Assembly: GCA_028622995.1 (NCBI GenBank)
Contig: JAJQJQ010000003.1
Coordinates: forward strand, 9,982,001 to 10,046,000
Direction of reading: 5' to 3'
Length of the DNA: 64,000 nucleotides
DNA from: Panagrolaimus kolymaensis
Lineage: Eukaryota > Nematoda > Chromadorea > Rhabditida > Panagrolaimidae
Shown here: piece by piece, positions 47,636 to 60,931 of the stretch
Layout: each line of letters opens with the position of its first letter
Position numbering within the stretch: the first letter of the stretch is position 1
Program-made: the position numbers and the translations under genes
The notes under the pieces: model-generated
Databases searched by the model: none
What the model was told of the DNA's origin: nothing
Seen by the model: the letters and a program-made list of their open reading frames with translations, nothing else

Positions 47636-48167
47636 ACTATTCCCAATATTAATCTTTTGTTCCAAGGATTTGTGAACATACAAAGCTTTTAATAAAAAAA
47701 AAATAAATTTAGTCATATCGAAAATTTATGGCGAGTATAATTTTCCTGATTTTTCCGTGTATTAAACCTAAACCACAAATTCATCCATTAATTGCTTCAA
47801 CATCAAATACGTACAGTAGCGACGCTCAAAGAAATCAAAATGCTTTAGATTTTGTGCGGGTTTTGTTATTGTTGATCTAATGGAAACTTTTTAAAGCTTT
47901 TTTGCACCAACAAAAAAAAATATCAATGGTTTTAAATCTACCAAGCACACGATGTTACGATAAACAAACTAATCAAGATTTTCCCAGCAAACTTATAGTT
48001 TAATTCGGTTAAATTCAATGATAAAGGGATTTACTTCTTATTTTCTGCAATATAACAAAAAAATGAGAGAATGCACATATAAAAACAAATAATCAAATCA
48101 GAAAAAAATGATAGCACAGTAAATATCTATTTTATCTATCAATTTTTTTCCAAAAATTTAAATTGCG
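47636..48167. other. Intergenic, nothing recognised
   Basis: Short A/T-rich gap before the CUB-type gene. Confidence 0.45.
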
Positions 48168-51100
48168 ATGTTTGTGTGCAGTTTTAAAGCCATTATATTT
48201 CTTCATTTATGGAACTATTGCGTTTCAAACCATATTTGCACATCAAATCATTCAAAAGAAATTAAGCTTAATGAAGTGGCTTTTATTGAATCACCAAACT
48301 TTCCTGAACTTATAGAAAATGTTTCGGTTGCTCAAAATTGTGTCCTAAATTTTTCGCTTTCAAATCATACGTCGGTAAGCATTAAAATCTAAACTAGTAG
48401 TCACTCGAAAGAAAAACTTTTAAAATGAGAGACAAAAAAATAATTGTTTGGGATAAAATATACAAAAGTGAAATAGTAAAAAGTTTGTTGAAAAAATGCT
48501 ATATATATATATAAGCTATAATAAGTATAAAATATTTAGAATAGCCGAGGATTTCTTGTTATCACAAATGCGATACATTCATACCATGGCCATGGTTCTG
48601 TCAAATTCAGAGCTTTTAAAAACTCTAATAAAATTTTATTCAATAATATACATGAAAATAACATGGAGAAATCATATTTTTATGAATCATTTCAAGGATT
48701 TGTTTTTTTTGACAACTCACAAGATGATTGTCCTTTGGAATCAATAAGCAAAATTAAACCATTTCATTTTACCGATGAATCACAAATTATTTATATTCAG
48801 TCTAGTTATGATGAAAAACAAACACGAAATTATCCTTGTTTATGGCAATTTACAGCTCCTAACGACTATGGCATTAAGCTTGTGATTGAAGAATTAAACG
48901 TTGGATATCCAACGCAGTTAAACATAACAAATAGTACACAAGTTATAAATACGTAAGGTTCCAAAATTTAAATATTAAAATCAAATCGTACCAACATATA
49001 CAAATTTTAAGGGAGCGAAGTGCTGAAAAACATTTCGCATATTATAATAATGATAATTATCTAAAAATTACGCTATCAAAAACCATTAAAGCTGCTTCTA
49101 TGACAAAGCTTGAATTTTCTGCTTACATATCTATTATACGGAATAAATGGGATTTAAAAGAAATTAAATGCGATCTTATACATATTAATGAAAATTTCCA
49201 TACATGGTCTAATATTAATGATAGTAAGAAAGGATATGGAAGCAATGAAATATGCGTGTTTATTCTTGAAATCGAGTCAAATACTGAACTTATTGCACAT
49301 AAAAGCTTATTAGAATTAGAAGACAATGTTGATTTGATTACGTATATTGCTGATAAAACTCTTAAATCCGCAGTTTTTACAGATAGTATTAGATTAACGG
49401 GATACAAAAATGGAAGTGATAGAAGTATTAGGTGGCAATTTTTAAGTGATGGAAGTATTAATTCATTAGGATTTAACCTCACTTTTGAGGGAATTTGTAA
49501 ATATCTTTGTTTTTTTTTCCATCAAATAATCTCTCATATGTTTAATGTTAATTTCTTTATAAAAAATTTAGATTGTAAATGCATGGATCCTATTATAAAA
49601 ATTTGCTCTTTTTATCGAGTGTTGGATTATATAAAATATAAACCAAGGCAACCATATTGTGGGAATTTAAAATGTAATTTTACTGTATGTTTTAACAAAC
49701 CGATTAATAAAATCGCCTGGTTTTGTTTTAGCTTGAAAGAGATGATTCGTGCAATTTTGACATTTTATATATACGATTTAGTTCATCATTATTTGCTGGG
49801 CATTCTGATATTTATAAAATATATTCAAACAATTCAGTTGTGTTAGAAATAAACACAAAAAATAAAAATCCTTTTGATTATTATCATTTTTTATCACCAA
49901 ATAATGAAAATACTTTGGAAATCAATACCGGTATTTCACTCGATGTATGGTATTCTAAAATCATGGTTTCAGCAGTTGGAAGTGAATTTTATAATTGTAA
50001 AATAAAATTTATAAAAAAATTTTAGCTCCCAATATTTGGACTAAATTAAATTTAAGCAAAGAAAATCCATACGCGGAACTTGATACAGCATTTTTGAAAA
50101 TTCCAAAATTAAACACATTTTCAATTGAAACTTCTGAAGAGGTTGTAAAAAATCCGTGTTTTAGAAAGTTTTATACTTTTTTAGATATTAAATGACGTGA
50201 GCATTGAAATATACTCCAACACCAATGAAATTTCTATGTCATTTTATTCCGATGAAACATTTGAGCAAACTCTAAATTTTGATAACTGGTTTGTTTACTT
50301 TTCTATGAAGATAAATAATATCGTCGTTTAATTATATAAAGCACTTTATTTTTCCTTTTTTAGTTTTACTGCTAATTCAAAATATGCTTACCGATGCAAA
50401 AACACTAAATCAAAATTTCTTGTTTATCCACCACCAAATAGTTTAAAGCCGTTTTTATTTTTTCAGTTGTCAACAGGTAATAATTTTGTTGTTTTTAAAA
50501 AAATTTATTTATTTATTTTAGAATATCCAATTGGTTGTATTTTTAATGAAAATGTATTTACGATTCCGCCTGACGCAATAACAAAAATTTCAAGAATGGC
50601 AAATAAGAAAGGAGTTTGTAGAATTTTTATTATGTTTGGACACGATCATAGTTCAATAATATTGGACCTTTTTACAACGTCAAAAAATGATAATGTTAAA
50701 GTTTATGCAGGAGCTAGTAATAGAAAGCTTATCTTTGAGTTTAAGTAAACTTTCCGTTCAAAACTGATAGAATAAATATATAAACGCTCAATTAATCATA
50801 TAAATACTGATATTTTTTTAGTTATAAAACATACTCACATTGGAAAAATATTATTCTAAACTCAAGAATTTATATGGTTGAAATTCCAAGAAGTTCTTCT
50901 TTATTAATGACATTTGAAATAAGACGAAAATGGACAATTTTTTATATTTTACCTTCACCTTATCTTTCAGTTTTTTCAACAGCAGATTATGGAATTAAAA
51001 CTGATATTTGTGGAGAACGAGCGCAAAAATTTGAAATTTCTTTTAACGTTACCAATTTGAATCACCAAGTGTTGAAAATTACAGTATTAGATTATAATGT

Positions 51101-52786
51101 TTCAACGAGGCAAAAATTTTATTTTCTTCCATCTCTTCCAACAAATGTGTCACAGAAGGAATTTAAAACCGTGTCAAAAGATGAGTTAAGAAAAGCTTTT
51201 AATTTCAAATTAATCATAAATATTTTTAGAATAAACCATGTCAATCAAACTTTCGTATATTCAGATACCTTTTTAATTTTTTTCGGAAATGATATTCTTG
51301 ATTGTCCTTCGTTTTCAAATTTATTATTTTATTTAGAAGTTATTGATTTGGACTTAGCAATAACGGAGAATATAAACGGATCTTCGAAAAGTGTAGAAAC
51401 TACAATTATCAAAAATATATCCACTATTTTACCCAATAAGGTGCCAATTTGTACTGTGGCAACTTTAACTGTTAAATTTATTAATTCTACATTTAATAAA
51501 CTTGTTTATATATTTAGCATAGACATGAGTGTATCGTTTAATACTTCCTACATACCATATTCTAATTTAGTTGTTCTTTCTAACTCATCATATTGGTCTT
51601 CAAACGAGGTATTATATTATGACAATAAACCAAGTACATGGTGCTATAATGGAAGATGCACATATCTTAATTATGAGGAAGGCCATGAATATCGTATACC
51701 ATTTCCTGATGCATCAGTAAGATTTCAATATTTTATTGGTAACGACGAAAAATATGCCTATTCGAGTTTATTCTCTGATATTATTTTTGACAATGCACAA
51801 ATTCTCGATAAAGTTACTTTACGTTTAATGAATCCAGATAGTTATCCATGTATAATTGGAACAAAAAACGGTAAAACTTTTATAATAAAAACAATTTATG
51901 CATTTGTTATATAAATTTTTATAGATGATGTCAATTATAAAGCAGTCAATACTGTTTGTTGTACAAAGTATGATTATGTTCCTATTCCCGATTCTCTAGA
52001 ATGTAAGTAATAAGATATTTTGTAAATTTTAATCAACCCCCAAATATTTACCTACTTTGGAATTCAAAAATATTGACAACACTTGATGTAATAACTTTTT
52101 TGATACAAGTATAAAAAATATTAATATTTTTAGACACTTGCCGAACTTTTGAAATAAATAGTGAAATAACTGAAAGTAATAAAGTTTTAATTAATTTTTA
52201 TGCTGAAATTGGAATTGAATCAGACGGAATATATGTAATCGATAACGAATTTTTAAGTTTATTTTATGATGATTATCATCTTGGTCATAATTTTAAAAAC
52301 TGTAAAAAGAATTCTGAACACTTTACCTGTGGATACAAGTTTTCTATTTTCGATAGCTATTATATTTATAAATTACTTATTTTCAACAACAGCGTACCTT
52401 TATTTTACGTGAATGTAGGAAAACTAGTTCGTAAAAATGAAATAATTTTAAAGAATGATCATACACCTTTTAATTCAAAAAATCCATGTTGGGAAGAAAT
52501 AATCCCAATTCCAGGCCATGAAGAAAAAGTTATAAATACATCATTATGTTGTGTGAAATTTGTGAAAAATGTTGAAAAAACAGCGGCTCATATTACAACT
52601 ACGGCAATTTCGTCCACACATAGTACTACTTTGTTCTCAAAGTCAAGTGGAGTTTCAATAAATTCAACAACTTCATTTTTAAATATTTCATCAAATGAAT
52701 TTAATTCTTCTGTTCCGAGATTGTCATTAGTTTCACACATTTATTTTATCTTTATTGTAGCAAAACTAAAATTAAAAATATTTTAG
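48168..52786 (+). CDS. Large extracellular CUB-type multidomain protein
   Basis: Twelve exons: 48168-48374, 48540-48952, 49012-49496, 49572-49684, 49732-49996, 50026-50141, 50185-50288, 50364-50476, 50522-50744, 50822-51870, 51925-52002, 52134-52786. They total 3819 nt in phase, 1272 residues. An N-terminal hydrophobic leader (FKAIIFLHLWNYCVS) is followed by a CUB-like module: FIESPNFPELIENVSVAQNC is the usual SPNFP..C start, then SRGFLVITNA. A second one follows (YIQSSYDEKQTRNYPCLWQFTAP). Further diverged beta-rich Cys-containing segments fill the remainder. Near the C terminus is a Ser/Thr-rich stalk (TTTAISSTHSTT..) and a short hydrophobic end (SHIYFIFIVAKL), suggesting membrane or GPI anchoring. 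Exon 10 (1049 nt) is unusually long for this window. CUB assignment of the first two modules is fairly secure; the rest is unassigned. Confidence 0.7.
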
Positions 52787-53174
52787 TGCAAATTGCACAT
52801 AGCCTAAAAATAAAGATGAGCTGAAGTTCAAAGTATTCTAATTAAATAAAAATTTACATTTTTGAATGCCCTGAATTTTTACATTGGTTAATAGTTTTCT
52901 TTACTAAATTTACTGCATACATTATTTCTTTCCAAGGTTTCTAAGTTTTTCAATGACTAGACTCTCACACACTTTCATTATAATTGTCACTAACAATGAA
53001 ACACTTATTTTCTATGTATTCCATTTAGTTTGAATTAAATAAAAAAAATAATTTTTAATTTTATTAAAAACAATAATGCGCTTATTTATTTTACAAAAAG
53101 CCTTTTTTTACACACCATATTATTCAATTTGATTCTATAGTTTAATATTATAAATTTATTATAAAATGATTTAA
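52787..53174. other. Intergenic gap between convergent genes
   Basis: A/T-rich, contains several AATAAA-like signals for both flanking genes; nothing else seen. Confidence 0.5.
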
Positions 53175-56099
53175 TTAATTAAAAAATAACATTCTTCTTG
53201 TTGAATAATATTGTTGACAAACTTTAATATAATCACCAACATTCGCACATTTTAAATCGGGATAATAATTTTCTATGTAATGACAATGAGAAACAGCGTA
53301 TTCATAAACATTATTGGACCCAGCTTGGCGGGCGAAGTTTTTAATATTATAGCAATGTTGCTCGGTAACCATAAATGATGGAGGAGTCTAAAAAATTAAT
53401 TTACAAAAATTTTTTGTTGGATTAAAAATATTTTTATAAAATTACTGTTGGTTCTAAATTTGTAGTTTTCTCGAATCTAACTTTATTCCTTCGAGTTAAT
53501 TGTTGCCTTTCAAGAGCAAAGCGTCTTCGAAGATCGGCAATCCTTTTCTTTTCTTCCATCACTGCATCGCTTGAAGTTGCATCAACTACGGTTGTTTTTG
53601 TTTTGGTTGCAGCTATTGGTGGTGAAGTTTCAGCTGAGCCATCAACAGGGTTATAAGTGCTATTCTAAAAAACGAAGTTTTTTATATTTATTTTTGAAGG
53701 TTTTTGATTTGTGAAACTTACATTTAATCGAATTTTAATTTGTTTATGTGGAGCATAAACTTTATCTGCAGATTTTTTTACTGCTTCAACTTCTGGTCTT
53801 TTTGTATTTAATTCTGGATGTTGAGAATTATAAAATTGATCCAATTCTTGAAGGGAATATTGCTTTTGCAAAGGTAATTTTGGTTGATTTGGATCAATGT
53901 GATCGATGGGATTCTAAAACTCATTTTTTAATTATCGAAAAATTCCAAAATTTAAAAAATTAATTACTTTTACAATTTGAGTTGCTGCACCCAAAGCTAC
54001 GGGTATTGGTTGTTCCATTACAGCGAGAGTAGGTTGAACTTTAATTGGAATTAGTTGTTGCTGTTGTTGCTGGGGCAAAACCATTTTTACTGGATTATTA
54101 TTAATGACCGCTGCTTGCATTTGTGGCATAATTTCTGGTGCTTTAACTTTTTGATAAAATGATTGCTGTTGAGATAGTTGATTTGCTAGATTAGCAGCTG
54201 CCATTTGAGGATTATTATAATTATAATTATTTTCTCCTCCATTTAAAACAAATACATTTGGATTTTGTGGTGCTATAGTTTGTTGTTGTTGCTGTTGGAG
54301 GCGTTGTTGCCGCATTATATTTGCTTGATTTTGAACATATCGATTTTGCAATTCAGCTAGAATTTGTTGTTGCTCAATTGTTAATTGTTGTTGGGGAGGA
54401 TATTGTTGAGTTAATAAAGTTGCTTGATTAACATTTGGTAATTGAGTTTGCACCGGAAGTTGAGGTGGTGGTTGAGTGATTGGAGCCACTGTTACGGGTG
54501 CGGCTGTTGTCGATGGTGCTGCACTTGCTGTTGCCCCAGTTATACCTTTAGCTTGAGTTTTTTTAATTTTCTTTGAAACTTTTTTCTTTGTTGGTTTTTC
54601 TTCATTTACAAGTTTATATCGTTTTCCATTAAGAATTATTACTTCTTCCTGACTCAAAGCCTTTGGAGTTTGAGTTGATGTTGGAGTTATTGGTGTGGCT
54701 TTTTCTTCTTCTTCGGATTTTATACTTTCTGCTTCTTGAACGAAAGCTGAAGCTGGAGTTTTTTGAATTTTCTTTTTTGGTGCTTCAGTGCTCGTTGTTG
54801 TAGTTACTTCCACTTCTATAATTGGTGGTGAAGTAACTTCAGAAGTTTTAACATGAATTTCTTCAGCTGCCATCATTTTAGACATATCTATTGGCATTCC
54901 AGATCGAGCTGAAGCCCTCGCAACAGCTTCATTTAATTTTGTAAATTCTTTGACTGGGATTTGAAGGGCGGGTTTATTATCCATTTGTGGAACAATTAAT
55001 TGCCATTCACCATTATTTACAACAAAATAGGGTTTGGATTTATCAACTTTAGCTCCACCAAGATTTTGATATGTTATTTCTTTGGTTGGGGCTGAAGTGG
55101 CAGAAATTTGAGTTGTGGATTCTGGTTTTTCTTCAGTTTCTTTATGCTCGAGTTTGGGTTCAGGTGTTGGTTTAACCTAAAAAAATATATTTCTGAGCAT
55201 AAAAAAAGAATTAATAAAAAAAGTAATTACATCTTCTTTTGTCAAAAATGGATTTCCAATGGGCCCAGCTCCATTAGCTCCTTCTTGAACATTGAATGAA
55301 AATCCATCTCTAAAAAAATTATTTAAATTTAAAATGCTCGAAAAGGCGAGGACGAAAATTAATTTACCCGAATAATCCTGGACTTGAATCAGATGAACTA
55401 ACTCCAGCAGGTAGAGGCCGATCCAAATCTGAGACAGATTTAGAATGGGAATATCCTTGACTTTCATCTTCAGGATCAATATATTTTCCTTCTTCAGCAA
55501 TTTTATACAAAATATCTGCGGGTAATCGAAGAAGTCGTTCCATGTCTTTTTCAGTTGGGGTTCCAAATAATCTATTTATGGGGTTTGACACTAATGGAGG
55601 GCCTGAAAAATGGAATTTTTGTAATTTAATTTTTTTTTATAAAGTTGACTAACTTTGTGGTGCTCGATTATATGGATTATAGGCATTTCCATGAGTTTGG
55701 GCATATTGCTTTTGGATATTAATTTTTTGTTGCAAATTATACAAAACAATTCTTTGTTGCTGTGACAATGGACGATTTGAATTAGCTGTGATAAGAGCTT
55801 GATATTCATCGGGTGTAAGATGATTATTAGCGGCATAATTATAAACTGGCGCCTGGGTGGTTGTTAAAGGCAGTGGCAAAACTTTGGACACATCAAATCC
55901 CGGAAGAGGTGGAGCACTTCTCATTATATCAAAAGCGTCCTTAAAAATTTTGAGTTTAAAAAAGCCAGTTGAACATTTTTATTTTTGGCAGTAAACTTAC
56001 TCGCATAATTTGTTTAACATTTATAAGCCTATTATCATCTTGGCCCAAAACAGAACCTATGGAAATTATGGACAGCAGCAGCTGCACCCGTATGACCAT
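53175..56099 (-). CDS. Secreted Gln/Pro/Thr-rich protein with C-terminal Cys domain
   Basis: Eight exons on minus: 56001-56099, 55654-55939, 55368-55602, 55231-55309, 53968-55176, 53722-53913, 53446-53664, 53175-53387. They total 2532 nt in phase, 843 residues. It starts with a signal peptide (VQLLLSIISIGSVLG). The middle is disordered: Lys/Glu/Thr-rich stretches (VEVTTTTSTEAPKKK), a long Gln/Asn-rich prion-like stretch with several Gln runs (residues about 410-590), and KKKVSKKIKK. The last ~60 residues form a compact module with four Cys (EQHCYNIKNFA, SHCHYIENYYPDLKC, KVCQQYY), a spacing seen at the end of other nematode secreted proteins. A matrix or cuticle role is inference. The 1209-nt exon carries all the low-complexity sequence. 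Confidence 0.75.
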
Positions 56100-56873
56100 T
56101 TTCTTAAGAAAAAATCTATTAAAAAACAAAGATTAAAAAACTCGCGAAAAATTTATATTTTTTGGTTTAAAGAGGTAAAAAACAATTTAAAAAATTAAAT
56201 CGAGAGTTAATTTAAAAAAATTGATTTGAAAAAGAAAGTTTAACGCAAAAATAATATTGGGTATTTTTTCTTTTACTTTCTTTACACTTTTCTCGTTATT
56301 GACTCCTCTTCTTTTTTTTCTTTATTTAATTCAATCCGGGTCATCGGTGCTATTCAGGAATAAAGTTTTTTTCTCTCTGGATTTTCTTTCTCTTTTTCCT
56401 GAAACAATCATCACATATTTAAGAGAAAACCTTTCAGAAATTTCAGGTGAGAGTTAACTTACTTAAAATTTATCCCTTTTTTGATTCTTTTCCTTTTTAA
56501 TTTGACGATGGTAAATTGCGCCCTACGATTAAAAACTTCTTTTTTTTATTTTCTTTTAATTTGGATATGTTTGACCCAATAAAAATTACGGACATACTTA
56601 AAAAAAGGGAGAAGAAGGATGAAAGAGAAAATTAAAAACTTTCTCCAGAAAAAAGAAAAGAAAGAATGTTTTTTAATAGTTTGTGAAATACACGGTTCTT
56701 GATGCAAGAAAATAATATAAAAGATTTATTTTAAAAAAAACAATGGAAAATTACAGAAAAATTAAAACTTTCGGAATTTTTGAATCTTAAAAATTTATTT
56801 AAATACAAAAAATGGTTTTAAAAAATCGAAGAGTTTATGAGAATTTTAAATAACAGAAACTATCCACAATAAT
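56100..56873. other. Intergenic, nothing recognised
   Basis: Upstream of the Gln/Pro-rich gene and downstream of the ground-like gene; open frame 56257-56457 is Phe/Leu-rich and rejected. Confidence 0.45.
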
Positions 56874-57394
56874 TTATCCCATTAAAGCTACAGCAGTGCA
56901 TGAAAGATCATCATTGCTATAAGTGCAGTAGCCTTCGCCATTGGCTACAAATTGAATCCCATCAGTGAAATTTCTTCGTTGGCATGAAACATAAAATTTG
57001 GCATCATATTTCCGGAAAAGTGCTCCTTGAATTGCATATTTGGATGTTCCAGCGTCTTTTCCAATATTCTAAAAAAATATTTTTAACTTCGAAAACTATG
57101 ACTAAAATTTTTTTTACTTCGATTATGACTGTTCGCCATTCATTTTGGGGACAAATTTCAGATTGTTCGGTTCGAATTTGAGGTTCAATAATCTAAAAAA
57201 AGATAAGAATGATTTATTGCTATTATGAGAAAATTTAATCGAAAGTTGTTGCTTACCTCACGTTTTTTACGACCACATCCTCCACCACAAGATTGCATAC
57301 ATCCACCTCCACCACCGCCGAGGCCAAATCCAAAAGTAATATCATGGAATAAAATAACGAAGCAAGCAACAAACAAAATCCAACTTTTTTGCAT
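56874..57394 (-). CDS. Ground-like domain secreted protein
   Basis: Three exons on minus: 57257-57394, 57118-57192, 56874-57068; 408 nt in phase, 135 residues. The signal peptide (WILFVACFVILF) is followed by a Gly-rich Cys segment (CMQSCGGGCG) and a dibasic RKKR, a likely processing site. The rest is a ground-like domain: SKYAIQGALFRKYDAKFYVSC, then FVANGEGYCTYSNDDLSCTAVALMG. Ground-like proteins are nematode-specific relatives of hedgehog-family (warthog/groundhog) signals, secreted and mostly linked to epidermis and cuticle. The combination of a short Gly/Cys pro-region and a single C-terminal domain is typical of GRL proteins. Confidence 0.85.
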
Positions 57395-58291
57395 TTCAAA
57401 ATTTTTTTTCGTTACAAAGTGTTTGAATTTGAAAAATTGCAAAAAATTCACTTTTCTTCAAACATTTTTATACTGCCTCAATTTTTCCATTTTTTTATGT
57501 TTTCTTTCAAACCAATTATTTTCGCATATGTTTTTGTCATTTATTTTTACAATATTTTTACAACTGACCGAGAAAAAAAGAATAGTAGGAAATTAATTAC
57601 CTTTAGTTTTAATTTTAGTTTCTAGTTTATTATTATAATTTTAAAATAAATCAAACGACATCGGACATCTTTTGTTGTTTGAGGTGAAAAATAGAAGAGA
57701 AAAATTGGTCGTCGTCGAATAGAGTAAATTTTATGGTTCAACAACCACAAAAAAAAGAAAAGAAAATTCTGGAGTTTGCTGTTGTTTCAGTGATCCAACT
57801 TTTTTCATATTATTTTTCGAAATACGCATGTTCAAAAAATTTAGGGCATTGAAAAATAAAGAAAAACAATAAAAATGATTGTTGGTTGAAAGAAATAAAA
57901 AAAGTTTCACTAAACCATAATTAATTTTTTTTATTAAGAAAAGGTAACATTTTTTCTCTCCTTTTTTCATCTTTGCTAGAGAATGGTTGTAATTTTGATA
58001 ACAATCAAATAATTATTTTACTAATAATGACTGATGTCCAAATAAAAGTCATCAGCAGCAATAAAAGCAGCGTGGAGCAAATGAAGATGTTTGTCTCTTT
58101 TAATTTTCTCGCGCATGGTTGAAAAAAATGAGAAGGTTGATTTAATGATTTAAAACAGCCATAAAAAAATAAAGACGCAAAAGTCAAAAAAAAATTAGTT
58201 GGTTCAATTTTCATTCTTGAAAAAATCGAATCATAAACTTTATTTGAAGGTTTTTATTTTTTTCACTTTTTTGATAGAAATCAAAAAAATT
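57395..58291. other. Divergent intergenic region
   Basis: Between the ground-like gene (minus) and the urocanase gene (plus); must hold both promoters. No motif recognised. Confidence 0.45.
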
Positions 58292-60771
58292 ATGGATATT
58301 AAACATTTAATTAATGAAGACTTATTTGAGCCCTTAGTTGATTTTCCTCACGAACAACGAAAAGAGGATGTGGCTCATGCTCCGAAGCGAGCTGTGCCAT
58401 TGGATGCTGATGGAAAGAAATTGGCTGTGAGAAATATTTTGAGATATGTCCCTTCCAAGCATCATGGAATCCTTGCAAAAGAATTTGCTGATGAGTTGAC
58501 TAAATTTGGGCATATTTATGCTTTTAGATTTATGCCAAAATTTCATTTAAAGGTTAGTTTTTAAGCCAAAAAAAATTTACAAATAAAATAATACGAAAAT
58601 TTAATTTTAGGCGATTCCAATTAATGAAATTCCTGCAACTTCCCAACAAGCTGCCGCCATAATTCTCATGATTCTCAATAATCTCGACCCTGCAGTGGCT
58701 CAATTCCCTCAAGAACTCGTCACTTACGGTGGAAATGGCCAAATTTTTTCGAATTGGCTTCAATTTCGTTTAGTTATAAAATATTTAGCTGGAATGAATG
58801 AAAACCAAACTTTATCCCTTTATTCTGGACATCCAATGGGTTTATTTCCATCTCATGAACATGCCCCTCGAGTTGTAATTACAAATGGAATGATGATCCC
58901 TAATTATTCCACGAAAGAACATTATGATAAATTTTTTGCACTTGGTGTAACTCAATATGGACAAATGACAGCTGGAAGTTATTGCTATATTGGACCTCAA
59001 GGAATTGTTCATGGAACTACGGTATGTAAAAAAAAATCGGCTTTTTAGCTACAAAAATTCTCCAAAACTTTTTTCGTTAAAAAAGAGTGTCTCTAAACGA
59101 TTTAAGATTACAGAAATAATTTTTAAGATTGAGTTGGAAAAATCGCTTTGAAAATTAAATAAAATGTTTTTTAGATTACTGTAATGAACGCTGGCCGAAA
59201 ATATTTAAATACCGAAAGTTTAGCTGGAAAAGTTTTTGTTACTTCTGGACTTGGTGGAATGAGTGGTGCCCAAGCTAAAGCAGCCGTAATTTCTGGATGT
59301 GTTGGAGTCATTGCTGAAGTTGGTCTTTCTTTTTGTCCCAAAAATATTATTTCTAAAAATTTATTTAAAATTCTCACTTTCTTAGATTTCCGAAAAAGCC
59401 CTTCTTAAACGCCACCATCAAGGATGGTTGGATATTTATTCGGATGATCTTGAAACAATTATTTCACACATAAAAGAATATCGAGAAAATAAAAAATCTG
59501 TGAGCATTGGATACCTTGGAAATGTTGTTGATCTATGGGAGCGACTCGCAAAGGAAGAAGATCAACTTTTAGTTGAACTTGGTTCCGATCAAACTTCATG
59601 TCATAATCCTTTTAATGGAGGTTATTATCCAGTTGGATTAAATTTTGATGAAGCAAATAAAATGATGTCTGAAAATCCTAAAGAATTTGAAAAAAGAGTT
59701 AAAGAAAGGTAAAAATTAAAGATTTATTTAAAAAAATTGTTTAATTAAAATAAAATATTTGCAGTCTTCGAAGACAAATCAAAGCCATCGATACTTTGAG
59801 CGAAAAAGGAATGTATTTCTGGGATTATGGAAATGCATTTTTACTTGAATGTTCTCGAGCTGGAGCAAATGTTTTAGCTAAAGATGCAAAAGATGATAAA
59901 TCATTTAAATATCCTTCATATATGCAAGATATTATGGGGTTAGTTTGTTAAAAAAAATACACATATCCAAAATCAAATTTAAAATACAAACTTTTTTTAG
60001 AGACATTTTTTCCCTTGGCTTTGGACCATTTCGATGGGTTTGCACTTCCGGGCTTGATTCAGATTTACAATTAACCGATAAAATAGCTGGCGAAGTTATT
60101 TTAAATTTGAGTAAACAAAATGATAGTAAGTTTTTTTTGTGTTTTATATTGATTTTTTAATAACATATTAAATTTTTTTTGTAGTCAGTGATGCGACTCG
60201 TCAACAATATGACGATAATCGACATTGGATTGAAAAAGCTGAGGATCATAAACTCGTGGTTGGAAGTAAAGCAAGAATTTTATATTCCGATCAAGAAGGT
60301 CGAATTGAAATTGCTTTAGCTTTTAATAAAGCTGTTCGAGAAAAGAAACTTAAAGGCCCGGTGGTGATTTCTCGAGACCATCATGATGTTAGTGGAACAG
60401 ATAGTCCATTTCGTGAAACTTCAAATATTTGCGATGGCTCAGCTTACACCGCGGATATGGCAGTCCAAAATGCCATTGGGGATGCTTTTCGTGGAGCTAC
60501 TTGGATTAGTTTACATAATGGCGGAGGTGTAGGATGGGGAGATGTGATCAATGGAGGATTTGGAATGGTTTTGGATGGAAGTGAAAAAAGTGATTATCGA
60601 GCCGGATTAATGTTGAATTGGGATGTTTCAAATGGTGTCGCACGACGCAGTTGGTCGGGAAATGATAATGGTTATGAAACAATTAAACGAACAATGAAAA
60701 AAGTTCCAAATCTTAAAGTTACTCTTCCAAACAAAGTTGATGATGACATTCTTGATAAGGCCTTTGATTAA
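58292..60771 (+). CDS. UROC1: Urocanate hydratase (urocanase)
   Basis: Seven exons: 58292-58552, 58611-59021, 59175-59318, 59386-59708, 59765-59938, 60001-60125, 60185-60771. They total 2025 nt in phase, 674 residues, very close to animal urocanases. The enzyme converts urocanate to imidazolone propionate, the second step of histidine breakdown, using a tightly bound NAD+ as electrophile. Seen: QELVTYGGNGQIF, LSLYSGHPMGLFPS, GLGGMSGAQAKAA (NAD-binding loop), FNGGYYPVGL, SDQTSCHNPFNGGY with the conserved Cys, and DHHDVSGTDSPFRETS near the C terminus. All expected blocks are present in order, so the gene appears intact. Exon 3 uses a weak donor (GTTGGT), supported by the protein frame. Confidence 0.97.
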
Positions 60772-60931
60772 TTACATTGTTTAATATTTTTAAATTAAAA
60801 TCATCTTTACGCTTTTGACAATAAATGTATGAAACAAATATATTTACTATACGAAAATTTTAAGTTTAAAAAATGGAAAAATTATTTTAAAAAATTCATA
60901 GATAGCAAAAAATTAGAAATATGAATTTTAT
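60772..60931. other. Short intergenic gap
   Basis: 3' flank of the urocanase gene; nothing recognised. Confidence 0.4.

Noticed and set aside
48500..48512. Short AT dinucleotide run as a feature of note
   Set aside because: Six or so AT units inside an intron; expected in such A/T-rich DNA.
58005..58214. Minus-strand frame with a hydrophobic stretch upstream of urocanase
   Set aside because: No motif, no splice support; sits in the divergent promoter gap.
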